Assembly (NCBI RefSeq): GCF_009831115.1
Contig: NZ_WUUK01000001.1
Span: 682,001 to 746,000, forward strand
Direction: 5' to 3'
Source: Salinicoccus hispanicus
GTDB taxonomy: Bacteria > Bacillota > Bacilli > Staphylococcales > Salinicoccaceae
DNA: 64,000 nt
Every line of letters starts with the position of its first letter. Within the stretch, counting starts at the first letter, position 1. Positions 53,327 to 62,702 of this stretch are shown here, in pieces. The notes below the pieces were generated by a model, which searched no databases, had not been told where the DNA came from, and saw only the letters and a list, made by a program, of their open reading frames with translations. The translations under genes and the position numbers were made by a program.

Positions 53327-55654
53327 CTACTTCATTTCAACTACGGTAACACCGAAGCCGCCTTCGCTCGGCATGCCGCCTCTGAATGATTTCACTTTAG
53401 GATGCGTTCTCAGGAACTGCTGTACACCCTTCTGCAGGGCGCCTGTCCCCTTGCCATGGATGATCTCCACTTCATTATAGTTGGAAAGCATCACCTGGTC
53501 GAGATACTGGTCCAGTTTGCGGAGCGCCTCTTCATAGCGCTGGCCCCTGAGATCGAGCTCCCTTTTTACAGATGTCTTGTTGATTCTTCTCGATACAGTC
53601 CGCTTCGGCTGCTCCTTCTTGCGCTTCTTCACTTCGTCCATGCCGACCTTCATTTTTATGATACCCATCTGGACGGTGACCGAATCGTCCTTCACTTCAA
53701 GCACTTCACCCTTCTGACCGTATGACAGGACATCCACCTCATCTCCTGCAGAGATCTTCTCCTTCTTGGTGGCACGCTCCTTCTTCCTGATATCTTCCGC
53801 GTGATAGCTGTCGGTCAGTGCCTTCTTCTGGTCGATCAGTTCATGCTCCTGGATGTCGGCACCGAGTTTCTTCATATCTTCCAGCGTCCGGATGATATCA
53901 TCGGCCTTCGCTTCCGCTTCCTTGATGATACGGTTGGCATCGGCACGTGCTTCCTTGCGGAGTTTTTCCTTATAGGCTTCATAGTCCGCCACCTGGCTGT
54001 CGAGACTCGAGTGGAGTTTCTCTGCATCCCTGAGCAGCTGCTGTGTCTCCACTTCATTGTCCTGCGCTTTTCTTGTATGACGCTCGAGCGCAGTGATCAT
54101 TTCATTGACATCTTCGTTATCCCTGCCGGAAAGGTTGCGTGCACGCTCGATGACATCCCCATTCAGACCAAGTTTATTGGAGATTTCAAATGCATTGGAC
54201 TTGCCGGGAATGCCCATCAGCAGGCGGTAGGTCGGAGACAGTGTCTCCACATCGAACTCGACACTCGCGTTCAACGTGTCTTCCCTTGAATAGCTGAATG
54301 ACTTCAATTGCGGATAGTGCGTCGTCGCAACGATGGTCGAACGTTTGCCGAGCAGATACTCGAGAATGCTGATGGCGAGTGCCGCACCCTCTTCCGGATC
54401 TGTCCCTGCACCGAGTTCATCAAGCAGTACCAGACTGTTTTCATCCGCTTCGTCCAGAATGCCTGTAATGTTTGTCATGTGACTCGAGAAGGTGGACAGG
54501 GACTGCTCGATGGACTGTTCATCCCCGATATCGCTGAAGACCTTCTCGAAAAGACGGAGCCGGCTGCCGTCACGCGCCGGAACCGGTATACCCGACTGGG
54601 CCATCAGCACACTGAGGCCGATCGTCTTGATGGTGACGGTCTTACCGCCGGTGTTCGGACCGGTGATGATGACGGCCCGCGTCTCCTCATCCATTGTGAT
54701 ATCATTCTTTACTACTTCGTCACCCGGTATGAGGGGATGGAATGCAGCCGGGAGATGGATGCCACCCGACCTCGCCACTTCAGGCTTCGAACCTTTGATT
54801 CGGGCGCCATATTTTGCTTTCGAGAAGATCATATCCATATGGTGCAGTGCATCATCCGTCATCGACAGCTCGGAGCCGACTTCCGCCACTTCTGCTGACA
54901 GCTGGTAGAGGATGCGTTCCACTTCCGTCTGCTCCTCATCCCGCAGTCTCTGTATCTGGTTGGTCATCTGGACGACTGCCATCGGTTCCATGTAGACGGT
55001 CTGTCCACTCGATGATATATCGTGCACAATGCCGCTGAATTCACCCTGATGCTCCACTTTGACGGGAACAACATAGCGGTTGTTGCGCATCGTGATGATG
55101 CTGTCCGACAGCTTCTTCTGATTCGACCCGCGAATGATGTCATTCAGGCGGTCGCGTATCTTCCCTTCTTCCGAACGGATCTTCCTTCTGATTCTGAGCA
55201 GTGCTTCCGATGCATGATCGAGCACCTGGCTGTCGTCCACCGTTTCCGTAATTCTTCTGTATAGAAAATGAACGTCCGGCAGACCGTTGATGTAAATCGG
55301 CAGGTTGCCGAGTATGACCTCTTCATCTTCAAAATCGCTGAAGACGCCTTCAAGCATATGCTTGCGGTTCAGCATCGACCTGATTTCATTCAGCTCCTGT
55401 ACCCCGAGCATGCTGCCGATCTCTGCACGTCTGACATGCTGCTTGATATCGGTGATGCCACCCAGTTCGATCGCCTTGTATCTGAGCATGGTGGAAGCAT
55501 CATCGACTTCGTTGATCATCTGCAGTATTTCGTCCAGATCGGTCGACACGATGTCCCTGTCGATCATCTTTCTCGTCTTTTCGCTTTCAGCAAAAGCGGA
55601 AAGCTGGGCGAGTATCTTATCGAACTCCAATGTATTGATTGTTCTCTGATTCAT
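53327..55654 (-). CDS. mutS2: MutS2, MutS-family ATPase with Smr nuclease domain
   Basis: 775 residues from the ATG at 55654 (MNQRTINTLEFDKILAQLSA). Walker A GPNTGGKTVTIKTIG, Walker B region DELGAGTDPEEGAAL, a long coiled coil with DANRIIKEAEAKADDIIRTL, and a C-terminal Smr domain (LDLRGQRYEEAL, VEIIHGKGTGALQKGV). In Gram-positives MutS2 acts on stalled or collided ribosomes and in recombination. 10 bp after polX. Confidence 0.96.
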   Translation of the reverse strand: MNQRTINTLEFDKILAQLSAFAESEKTRKMIDRDIVSTDLDEILQMINEVDDASTMLRYKAIELGGITDIKQHVRRAEIGSMLGVQELNEIRSMLNRKHMLEGVFSDFEDEEVILGNLPIYINGLPDVHFLYRRITETVDDSQVLDHASEALLRIRRKIRSEEGKIRDRLNDIIRGSNQKKLSDSIITMRNNRYVVPVKVEHQGEFSGIVHDISSSGQTVYMEPMAVVQMTNQIQRLRDEEQTEVERILYQLSAEVAEVGSELSMTDDALHHMDMIFSKAKYGARIKGSKPEVARSGGIHLPAAFHPLIPGDEVVKNDITMDEETRAVIITGPNTGGKTVTIKTIGLSVLMAQSGIPVPARDGSRLRLFEKVFSDIGDEQSIEQSLSTFSSHMTNITGILDEADENSLVLLDELGAGTDPEEGAALAISILEYLLGKRSTIVATTHYPQLKSFSYSREDTLNASVEFDVETLSPTYRLLMGIPGKSNAFEISNKLGLNGDVIERARNLSGRDNEDVNEMITALERHTRKAQDNEVETQQLLRDAEKLHSSLDSQVADYEAYKEKLRKEARADANRIIKEAEAKADDIIRTLEDMKKLGADIQEHELIDQKKALTDSYHAEDIRKKERATKKEKISAGDEVDVLSYGQKGEVLEVKDDSVTVQMGIIKMKVGMDEVKKRKKEQPKRTVSRRINKTSVKRELDLRGQRYEEALRKLDQYLDQVMLSNYNEVEIIHGKGTGALQKGVQQFLRTHPKVKSFRGGMPSEGGFGVTVVEMK

Positions 55655-55664
55655 TTTCAACCCT

Positions 55665-57359
55665 CTATTTCCCTTTTTTGACCCACTCTCTGAAATCTTC
55701 CCTTGAGAATGTATTGATCACTTGATTCTTCTCGATCAGACCCTTCTGCAATGTTGCCGTACCATATTCCATGAATTCGAGATGACGGATGTGGTGGGCG
55801 TCGGTATTGACTGTCAGCATCAGGCCTGAATTTCTGATGACGGATGATGACAGGTCGAGACGCCTCGGATTGGCATTCACTTCCATTACAGTGTTCGTAT
55901 CTTCAGCCATCTGGATCAGCTTTTCGAAGTCTACCGCATAGCCGTCTCTTCCGCCAATCAATCTGCCTGTCGGATGTGCGATATGTCGCACATAAGGATT
56001 CTCACATGCCGACTTGAGCCGGTGCATGATCTCATCCTCCGTCTGCTGGAAGCTCGAATGGATCGCTGCGATGACATAGTCCAGTTCCTTAAGCATATCA
56101 TCCGCAAAATCCAAACTTCCGTCCTTCAGTATATCCATCTCCGTCCCTGTGTATATGTCGATTTCAGGATATTCCGGCCTCAGTTTCCTGATCTCCTCGA
56201 TCTGCTGGCTTAAACGCGCTTCATCAAGGCCATTCGCGACACGCAGACTCTTCGAGTGATCCGTAATGATCATGTATTCATATCCTTTGGCAATACAGGC
56301 TTCGATCATTTCACGCACGGAATAGGCGCCATCACTGTACACCGTGTGCATGTGCAGGTCGCCCCTTATATCATCCAGTGTAACGATCTTTGATACATCG
56401 ATGTCCGTCTCTTCACCGGTCTCCCGCATGGCGGGTGCAATATAGGGCATATCGAAGTGAGAGAAGAAATCCGCTTCCGACTCGAACGTCAGAAGATCAT
56501 CCCCTTTTTCCACCCCGTATTCACTGATCTTTTCGCCTCTCGTTTTCGCAATCTGGCGCATTTTTACGTTATGTTCCTTTGAACCGGTGAAATGGTGCAG
56601 CGTGGTATAGTAGGCTTCCGGTGTCACGAAACGCATGTCGACGCCGATCTGATCCATATCATGTTCAACGACTACAGACAGCTTGCGCTCGCCTTTCGCC
56701 ACAACCTCCTGTACAAACGGGAGATTGACGAATGCTTCTGCAACGCCGGATGCATCGGTGGTCTGCACAATGAAATCGAGATCCTTGCTCATCTCCTTGT
56801 AGCGCCTTGCACTGCCGGCAACATCGTATCTGTCGACGCCCCCGATCTCAGTGAGCGCCGCTTCTATGATGCTTCTGAAGCCTTGAATCTTCTCGATCGG
56901 ATATCTTTCGGGACGGGTAAGGAGTTCATCGATCGCTTTGGCGATGTTTTCCTCGGTCTTCTTGCCGAATCCGCTCAGTTCACTTACCCTGCCGGCAACA
57001 CACTCCGCCTTCAGTCCTTCCAGCGTCACGATACCGAGTTCCTTGTGCAGCTTCGCAATCTTTTTCGGGCCGAGTGTCGGCAGCTTGAGCATCTGGATGA
57101 GTGATACCGGCACGGATTCCTTCAGTTCGTCCAGTACCGAGGAGCGGCCCTTCTCCACGTACTCCGTGATCACCTCATTGACACCTTTGCCGATTCCCTT
57201 CATCTCTGAAAAATCGTCGATCTCGGACAGTGATCTCGGATCCCTTTCAATGGCCCCGGCCGCTTTACGGTAGGCCGATACCTTGAACGGATTTTCGAGC
57301 GAAAGTTCCATATATGTTGCGATTGTCTCAAGCAGATTGATAATATCTTTTTTTGTCAT
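55665..57359 (-). CDS. polX: DNA polymerase/3'-5' exonuclease PolX
   Basis: 564 residues from the ATG at 57359 (MTKKDIINLLETIATYMEL), after TTGGAGG. Family-X polymerase part: helix-hairpin-helix (LPTLGPKKIAKLHKELGIVT), nucleotidyltransferase motif AGSARRYKEMSKDLDFIV, and VDMRFV. The PHP nuclease part starts at GDLHMHTVYSDGAYSVREMI and includes IITDHSKS, TEMDIL, AIHSSF, AHPTGRLI and NTDAHH, a full set of metal ligands. Base-excision repair enzyme. Between cvpA and mutS2. Confidence 0.95.
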   Translation of the reverse strand: MTKKDIINLLETIATYMELSLENPFKVSAYRKAAGAIERDPRSLSEIDDFSEMKGIGKGVNEVITEYVEKGRSSVLDELKESVPVSLIQMLKLPTLGPKKIAKLHKELGIVTLEGLKAECVAGRVSELSGFGKKTEENIAKAIDELLTRPERYPIEKIQGFRSIIEAALTEIGGVDRYDVAGSARRYKEMSKDLDFIVQTTDASGVAEAFVNLPFVQEVVAKGERKLSVVVEHDMDQIGVDMRFVTPEAYYTTLHHFTGSKEHNVKMRQIAKTRGEKISEYGVEKGDDLLTFESEADFFSHFDMPYIAPAMRETGEETDIDVSKIVTLDDIRGDLHMHTVYSDGAYSVREMIEACIAKGYEYMIITDHSKSLRVANGLDEARLSQQIEEIRKLRPEYPEIDIYTGTEMDILKDGSLDFADDMLKELDYVIAAIHSSFQQTEDEIMHRLKSACENPYVRHIAHPTGRLIGGRDGYAVDFEKLIQMAEDTNTVMEVNANPRRLDLSSSVIRNSGLMLTVNTDAHHIRHLEFMEYGTATLQKGLIEKNQVINTFSREDFREWVKKGK

Positions 57360-57387
57360 ATTGACCTCCAAAAAAAGAGCCATATTT

Positions 57388-57921
57388 CTATGACCCAGTC
57401 TGTAACCATTCTATGAACTTATCGGAAATGATGAAAGTATTGTCCATCAGGAATCGTGCAAGCCCTGAATTTTCTATTGTGGTCTGCACAATATCCAGCG
57501 GAATCAAAGTCGCCATGACCAGGATGACCACCAGCAGGTAGATCATTTCTATCAGGCCGAGCGCTGTTCCAAGTATGTCACCTGTACGTCCGAATGCATT
57601 GACCTGCTGAAGATAGTCGAAAGCACTGACGATCAGCTGTATGACAATTTTTGCAACAACAAAAATCATGAAAAATGCGGCCATTTTATAAAAGCCGAAC
57701 TCTGCGTTATCTATCTCGGGCAGCAGCGAGCTTGAAATCGTCTGGGCCGTCGACGGATAAGGCAGGACCATGTCCAGACGAGAGGCAAGTCTTTCATAGT
57801 TCATGGCAGAAATGATGATGGCCGAAATCGTACCGATCAGATGAAGGAGCTGCAGTATAATACCCCTGCGGTATCCGATGACCATTCCTATGATGAGAAG
57901 TATTAATATCAGCAGTGTCAT
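57388..57921 (-). CDS. CvpA-family membrane protein
   Basis: 177 residues with four hydrophobic helices. The N-terminal MTLLILILLIIGMVIGYRRG motif is that of the CvpA/colicin V production family, conserved between zapA and polX in Firmicutes. Exact role unknown. 4 bp after zapA. Confidence 0.88.
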   Translation of the reverse strand: MTLLILILLIIGMVIGYRRGIILQLLHLIGTISAIIISAMNYERLASRLDMVLPYPSTAQTISSSLLPEIDNAEFGFYKMAAFFMIFVVAKIVIQLIVSAFDYLQQVNAFGRTGDILGTALGLIEMIYLLVVILVMATLIPLDIVQTTIENSGLARFLMDNTFIISDKFIEWLQTGS

Positions 57922-57925
57922 GATA

Positions 57926-58183
57926 TCAGTTTCCCTGCTGGTCCATTTCTTCCAGCAGCGCCTCGTGCTTCTCAGCCAGCTTTACGTACTCATCCATGAC
58001 GTTCACTGCTGTAAGCACTGCTTTTCTGGTGGTATCAAGTCCTGCATTCTTCATACCGATTTCTTTGATCTTATTATCTACAAGTCCTGCGACATACCGT
58101 ATATGCTCAGGGTTGTCTTCTCCGACCAGCGTATACTTCTGGTCATTTATTACGACAGCAATGCGGTTTTTATATTCTGCCAT
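57926..58183 (-). CDS. zapA: Cell division protein ZapA
   Basis: 85 residues. N-terminal KNRIAVVINDQKYTLVGEDN is the ZapA fold, followed by a helix (IRYVAGLVDNKIKEIGMKN) and a C-terminal coiled coil (VMDEYVKLAEKHEALLEEM). Bundles FtsZ protofilaments. ATG at 58183 after AGGGAGG. Diverges from rnhC, as usual. Confidence 0.93.
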   Translation of the reverse strand: MAEYKNRIAVVINDQKYTLVGEDNPEHIRYVAGLVDNKIKEIGMKNAGLDTTRKAVLTAVNVMDEYVKLAEKHEALLEEMDQQGN

Positions 58184-58303
58184 CTGACATTGCCTCCCTA
58201 TCCAAAGTTTCAGCTCTTATATGTTATCATTAATTTATTATACTTATCCACTACTGGATACACAAGTATATGCATACGAAAAAACACAAAGGATAGAATA
58301 ATT

Positions 58304-58993
58304 ATGAACTATGATATGTTGAATACAATCGGCAGCGACGAAGCTGGCGTCGGCGACTATTTCGGCCCGATGACAGTGTGCGCTGCCCATGTACCAAAAG
58401 ACAAAGTCGCGCTGCTGCGTGAACTTGGCGTCAAGGATTCGAAGAACTTGTCGAACAACACAGTCGACAAGCTGGCTCACGATATCACCCATATCGTCCC
58501 CTACTCCCTGGTTGTACTGGATAATCCCTCCTACAATAAGAAGATTGATGAAGGCTGGAACATCGTCAAATTGAAGGCGGTGCTGCATGACCACTGCATC
58601 AGAAATGTCTTCGAGAAGCTTGAGCCCAAGCAGCAGGATGATGTGGAAGCCATTGTCATCGACCAGTTCACTACAGAGAATGCCTATCAGAAATACGTTC
58701 CGGAACCCTTCCGGCTCGATCTCATCCACCAGGAGACGAAGGCCGAGTCGAAAGCCATCGCTGTCGCCTGTGCCAGCATACTCGCCCGGAGCAAGTACCT
58801 CGAACAGATGAGCAATCTGAACCAGCATTTGAAAAAAGAAGTGCCGAGAGGTGCCAGCAAGAAGACGGATCAGTTTGCAGCACAGCTCGCCGGCAGACAT
58901 GGCATGGAGTATGTTGACAATCTGACGAAAAAGCATTTCAAATCCAGGCAGAAAGTCATGGACCTGGTCGATCAGAAAAGGAATAATAGATAA
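58304..58993 (+). CDS. rnhC: Ribonuclease HIII, short form
   Basis: 229 residues from the ATG at 58304 ([20 protein letters not shown]), after AAAGGAT. The catalytic domain is intact: [13 protein letters not shown] (D, E), [23 protein letters not shown] (D) and [17 protein letters not shown]. RNase HIII is normally about 310 residues with an N-terminal TBP-like substrate-binding domain of ~80 residues. That domain is missing here, and the upstream open frame, which runs antisense to zapA, bears no resemblance to it. Removes RNA from RNA-DNA hybrids. Faces luxS. Confidence 0.9.
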   Translation: MNYDMLNTIGSDEAGVGDYFGPMTVCAAHVPKDKVALLRELGVKDSKNLSNNTVDKLAHDITHIVPYSLVVLDNPSYNKKIDEGWNIVKLKAVLHDHCIRNVFEKLEPKQQDDVEAIVIDQFTTENAYQKYVPEPFRLDLIHQETKAESKAIAVACASILARSKYLEQMSNLNQHLKKEVPRGASKKTDQFAAQLAGRHGMEYVDNLTKKHFKSRQKVMDLVDQKRNNR

Positions 58994-59001
58994 AATCATC
59001 A

Positions 59002-59030
59002 TTGAGATGACACCGGTTTTCATTTATCAT
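59002..59030 (+). promoter_or_regulatory. Promoter of luxS
   Basis: TTGAGA (59002-59007), 17-bp spacer, TATCAT (59025-59030), about 35 bp before the luxS start. Confidence 0.5.
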
Positions 59031-59063
59031 TACATTAACTACAGACCAAAAGGAGAATGCGCA

Positions 59064-59528
59064 ATGCCAAAGATGAATGTTGAAAGCTTCAACCTCGACC
59101 ATACGAAAGTGGATGCCCCCTACATACGCCTCGCTGGAAAAAGTGAAGGTGAGCATGGGGATGTCATCTATAAATATGACATCCGTTTCTGCCAGCCGAA
59201 CAAGGAGCACATGGAGATGCCCGGCCTGCATTCCATCGAGCATCTGATGGCTGAAAATATCAGAAACCATCATGAGAAGGTTGTCGACCTCAGCCCGATG
59301 GGCTGTCAGACAGGATTCTATCTTTCCGTGCTGAATGATGCTGACTATGATCATATCAGCAGTGTCGTCGAAAGCACACTGAATGATGTGCTCCAAGCCT
59401 CCGAAGTTCCGGCCTGCAATGAAGTCCAATGCGGCTGGGCGGCGAGCCACAGCCTTGAGGGCGCCAAGGAAATTGCCAAGGGCATGCTTGCCAGGAAGGA
59501 CAGCTGGAATATTGTTTTTGCAGAATAA
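59064..59528 (+). CDS. luxS: S-ribosylhomocysteine lyase (autoinducer-2 synthase)
   Basis: 154 residues from the ATG at 59064 ([20 protein letters not shown]), after AAAAGGAG. Metal ligands are the HSIEH motif near residue 54 and the cysteine of NEVQCGW near residue 126. The catalytic cysteine is in [11 protein letters not shown]. Cleaves S-ribosylhomocysteine to homocysteine and DPD (AI-2 precursor) in the activated methyl cycle. Confidence 0.97.
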   Translation: MPKMNVESFNLDHTKVDAPYIRLAGKSEGEHGDVIYKYDIRFCQPNKEHMEMPGLHSIEHLMAENIRNHHEKVVDLSPMGCQTGFYLSVLNDADYDHISSVVESTLNDVLQASEVPACNEVQCGWAASHSLEGAKEIAKGMLARKDSWNIVFAE

Positions 59529-59535
59529 CCAAGAA

Positions 59536-59562
59536 AAGGCGATCGCATTGTGATCGCCTCAG
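59536..59562. repeat. Left hairpin of an inverted pair flanking the 41-bp array
   Basis: GGCGATCGCATTGTGATCGCC is itself a hairpin. As a 27-mer the copy at 60276-60302 is its reverse complement at 23 of 27 positions. Confidence 0.6.
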
Positions 59563-59610
59563 ACTGTAGACAAAGTCATTGTAGAATGACATGTCTGCAG
59601 TCTTTTTTTG
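59562..59610 (+). terminator. Terminator of luxS
   Basis: AGACTGTAGACA, loop of about 18 nt (with an inner TCATT/AATGA helix), TGTCTGCAGTCT, then seven Ts. Follows luxS by about 35 bp. Confidence 0.85.
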
Positions 59611-59643
59611 GAGGATGGGATTGGGTAGGGTGTGGTAGTGGCG

Positions 59644-60058
59644 CCAACTCACCATCGTGGGCGGCGCCATGGCAAGTTAGGGGGCCAACTCACCATCGTG
59701 GGCGGCGCCATGGCAAGTTAGAGAGCCAACTCAACATCGTGGGCGCCGCCATGGCAAGTTAGAGAGCCAACTCACCATCGTGGGTGCTGCCATGGCAAGT
59801 TAGAGGGCCAACTCACCATCGTGGGCCGCGCCATGGCAAGTTAGGGGGCTAACTCACCATCGTGGGTGCTGCCATGGCAAGTTAGGGGGCCAACTCACCA
59901 TCGCGGGCCGCGCCATGGCAAGTTAGGGGGCTAACTCACCATCGTGGGTGCTGCAGTGGCAAGTTAGGGGGCCAACTCACCATCGCGGGTGCTGCCATGG
60001 CAAGTTAGAGAGCCAACTCACCATCGTGGGCGGCGCCATGGCAAGTTAGAGAGCCAAC
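59644..60058. repeat. Tandem array of ten 41-bp repeats
   Basis: Ten full units start at 59644 and then every 41 bp to 60013, followed by the first bases of an eleventh at 60054. The unit begins CCAACTCACCATCGTGGGC and ends GCCATGGCAAGTTAGGGGG. Variants alternate, e.g. CC or CT at the first bases, GGCGGC, GGTGCT or GGCCGC in the middle, and GAGAG or GGGGG at the end. Within a unit AACT..CCAT can pair with ATGG..AGTT; across junctions AGTTAG-GGGG-CTAACT can pair instead. 41 is not a multiple of three, so it is not a coding repeat. No cas genes or unique spacers, so not CRISPR. Confidence 0.95.
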
Positions 60059-60073
60059 CTCATTATCACTCGC

Positions 60074-60265
60074 TCATCCCCAAACAAACCTGATGAAACA
60101 AGCACAAAAAGCCGCCCCTCCACACACTGGAACAAATCCAGTCTGCCAGGGGGCGGCTTCATCTCTATCTATAGCTGCTTCAATGACCGAGTGTTCATTC
60201 ACTTTCTCGACTTTGCCTCTCATGCCATCAAATTCCACGATATTTCGGAATTTCGCAGCTTCCAT
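60074..60265 (-). pseudogene. DUF2187-like frame running into a terminator
   Basis: The minus strand encodes MEAAKFRNIVEFDGMRGKVE and then VNEHSVIEAAIDRDEA. This resembles the start of small DUF2187/YkvS-type proteins (IVEF..G..GKVEKV..NSV). The remainder is translated from a strong terminator hairpin, so the original C-terminus is lost. Probably a truncated gene; a short functional product cannot be excluded. Weak family match. Confidence 0.4.
60104..60158 (-). terminator. Strong terminator near the repeat array
   Basis: Minus strand AGCCGCCCC, inner hairpin ACTGG/CCAGT, GGGGCGGCT, then TTTTTG. It would end a transcript coming from the DUF2187-like frame. Confidence 0.75.
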
Positions 60266-60275
60266 TTCTACTTCC

Positions 60276-60302
60276 TCAGGCGATCACAGTGTGCTCGCCT
60301 TT
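60276..60302. repeat. Right hairpin of the inverted pair flanking the array
   Basis: GGCGATCACAGTGTGCTCGCC followed by TTTTTT on the plus strand. Self-complementary stem GGCGA/TCGCC, and reverse-complement of 59536-59562 with four mismatches. It may also act as a plus-strand terminator in front of the pheT 3' end. Confidence 0.6.
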
Positions 60303-60305
60303 TTT

Positions 60306-62702
60306 CTATCTGATCTGCGCACCATTTGATTCCAGTGCTTCCAGGACAGGTGTATGCTGCTTCTCTATTTCCTCATCCGTCAACGTATCTTCCTTGTTCA
60401 GATAGGTGAGTCTGAGTCCAACGGACTTCTTGCCTGCTTCCATGTTATCCCCTTCGTAGACGTCAAAGACGAATACATCAACAAGATGCTTGGTTGCTGC
60501 TGTTTCGACAGTACGCACCAGTGTATCGGCAGCGACCGTCTCCTCAACGACAAGCGCAATATCCCGCGTGATGGATGGGTATCTTGAGAGCTGGTCATAG
60601 ATGATGTTGCCCTGTTTCACAGACAGCAGTCGAGCGAGATCGACTTCGAATACTGCCGTTCTGTCGAGATCATTCTGCTGGGCATACTTCGGATGCAGTT
60701 CTCCTATGAAGCCGATGCGTTCATTATCGAGCAGAACATCTGCAGATCTGCCCGGATGCAGTGCGTCGAATCTTGATGACTGCTCATATCTCACACTGTC
60801 TCTGAGACCGAGTTTCTCAAGCACACTTTCAACAATGCCTTTGGCTGCAAAGAAATCCGCCGGTACTTTTGTTCCGAGCCAGTCGGTGCGGTTCATTTCT
60901 CCCGTAATGATGCCTGCCAGCATTTCCCGTTCTTCAGGCAGGGCTCCTGTGCCATTGGACTTGAATATCCTGCCGATTTCATAGAACTGCACATCCTTCT
61001 GCTGACGGTTTCTGTTATAGACCACGTTATCGACCAGGTGTGGAATCATGCTTTTCCTGAGAACCGCATGATCTTCACTCATCGGCATCAGCAGTTCGAC
61101 TGTGCCTTCCAGTTCATTGAACTGATCTGCTTTCCCGCGGCTTGTCAGGGCGTAGTTGATCGTCTGGGAAAGGCCGAGTGATTCGAGCTGGTGACGGACG
61201 ATGCGTGTCTTCTTCTGTTCATCCGTCAGTTTGCCTGAAGTGGTACCTGCCCGCGGCATGGATGAAGGCAGTGCATCATAGCCATAGATCCTTGCCACTT
61301 CTTCAGTGATATCCTGCTTGATTTTAAGATCATCCCTGCGGGACGGGATCGATACTAGAAGTGCATCATTTTCAACTTTCGTATCCAGACCGAGTTTCGA
61401 TAATGTATCCTGTATTTCTTCGGTCGAGAGCTCCATGCCGAGATGATCGTTGATGAATGCTCTGGTTATGCTGATTTCAGTATCTCGGACATCCAGTTCA
61501 CCGGCTGAAATGAGGGACGATGCAACAGTGCCGCCAGCATACTGCTCAAGCAGCAATGCAGCACGATCGAGTGCCTTCAGTACAAATTCGTGGGAGACCC
61601 CTTTTTCAAATCTTGACGATGCCTCACTTCTCAAGTTCAATCGTCCGCTCGTTTTGCGAATGGATACCGGATCGAAGACTGCAGACTCGATGACGACAGT
61701 TGTCGTCTGATCCGTCACTTCGGAAAATTCGCCACCCATCACCCCTGCCAGTGCAATCGGTTCGCTGCCATTGGTAATGACGATATCCCCACTCTCGAGC
61801 GTCCTCTCCTTGCCATCAAGCGTCGTCATCTTCTCATCATCACGAGCATAGCGTGTCACGATCTCATCCGAACCGATCTGGTCCCGGTCGAACATATGGA
61901 GTGGCTGGCCGAATTCGAGCAGTGCATAATTGGATATGTCGACGACATTATTGATCGGACGGACCCCCGCCTTGATCAGCCGCATCTGCATCCAGGTCGG
62001 TGAAGGTGCGATTGTGACACCTTGGACGATACGGGCACCATAGAATGGCACGGCTTCATCGTCCTCATTTCTGATTTCAAGTCCAGCTGTTTCAGATCCA
62101 TCCGCCACTTCATGTGCCGGCACTTCGACTTCCCCGCCGAACAGTGCACGTGTCTCGTAGGCCGCTCCGGCCATGCTGAGCGCATCCTTGCGGTTCGGTG
62201 TCAGGTCGAATTCCATCACCTGGTCATCAAGCAGCAGTGCTGCCAGTGCATCTTCCCCAGGTGTTCTTTCTTCCTGGAACATGAAGATGCCGTTCTGATA
62301 CTCGGCAGGTACCTGATCCTCCTTGATTCCGAGCTCTTCAAGTGAACAGATCATGCCTTCCGATACTTCGCCGCGCAGTTTGGCACGTTTGATCTTTATG
62401 CCACCCGGCAGTCTGCCGCCCACTTTGCATACGACAACATATGAGTCGGCTTTGACATTCGGCGCCCCGCAGATGATCTGATGTGTTTCTTCGCCTGTAT
62501 CCACCTGGCAGATTCTCAAGCGATCCGCTTCCGGATGCTGCGTCACCGTCTTCACATATCCGACGACGAGATTTTTCACTCCAGAAGTGTAGTCGATGAT
62601 CTCATCCACCTCGATGCCGCCACGTGTAATCTTTTCTGCCAGTGCGTTTACCGGCACTTCATTTGGAATCCATTCATTGAGCCATTCTCTAGATACTTTC
62701 AT
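60306..62702 (-). CDS. pheT: Phenylalanyl-tRNA synthetase beta subunit
   Basis: 798 residues, normal length. [14 protein letters not shown] start, tRNA-binding (OB) domain with [20 protein letters not shown] and [10 protein letters not shown]5 and B3/4 domains ([20 protein letters not shown]), and the ferredoxin-like anticodon-binding domain at the C-terminus ([14 protein letters not shown]). Forms an alpha2beta2 enzyme with PheS. Overlaps the end of pheS by 14 bp, so coupled. Confidence 0.97.
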   Translation of the reverse strand: MKVSREWLNEWIPNEVPVNALAEKITRGGIEVDEIIDYTSGVKNLVVGYVKTVTQHPEADRLRICQVDTGEETHQIICGAPNVKADSYVVVCKVGGRLPGGIKIKRAKLRGEVSEGMICSLEELGIKEDQVPAEYQNGIFMFQEERTPGEDALAALLLDDQVMEFDLTPNRKDALSMAGAAYETRALFGGEVEVPAHEVADGSETAGLEIRNEDDEAVPFYGARIVQGVTIAPSPTWMQMRLIKAGVRPINNVVDISNYALLEFGQPLHMFDRDQIGSDEIVTRYARDDEKMTTLDGKERTLESGDIVITNGSEPIALAGVMGGEFSEVTDQTTTVVIESAVFDPVSIRKTSGRLNLRSEASSRFEKGVSHEFVLKALDRAALLLEQYAGGTVASSLISAGELDVRDTEISITRAFINDHLGMELSTEEIQDTLSKLGLDTKVENDALLVSIPSRRDDLKIKQDITEEVARIYGYDALPSSMPRAGTTSGKLTDEQKKTRIVRHQLESLGLSQTINYALTSRGKADQFNELEGTVELLMPMSEDHAVLRKSMIPHLVDNVVYNRNRQQKDVQFYEIGRIFKSNGTGALPEEREMLAGIITGEMNRTDWLGTKVPADFFAAKGIVESVLEKLGLRDSVRYEQSSRFDALHPGRSADVLLDNERIGFIGELHPKYAQQNDLDRTAVFEVDLARLLSVKQGNIIYDQLSRYPSITRDIALVVEETVAADTLVRTVETAATKHLVDVFVFDVYEGDNMEAGKKSVGLRLTYLNKEDTLTDEEIEKQHTPVLEALESNGAQIR

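Noticed and set aside
57878-58303. N-terminal part of the long frame leading into rnhC
   Set aside because: It is antisense to zapA and does not resemble the RNase HIII N-terminal domain.
59644-60058. CRISPR array
   Set aside because: Units are contiguous with no unique spacers and no cas genes nearby.
59644-60058. Staphylococcal STAR-type repeat
   Set aside because: Although G-rich and intergenic, the unit does not contain the STAR core as I know it, and the period differs.
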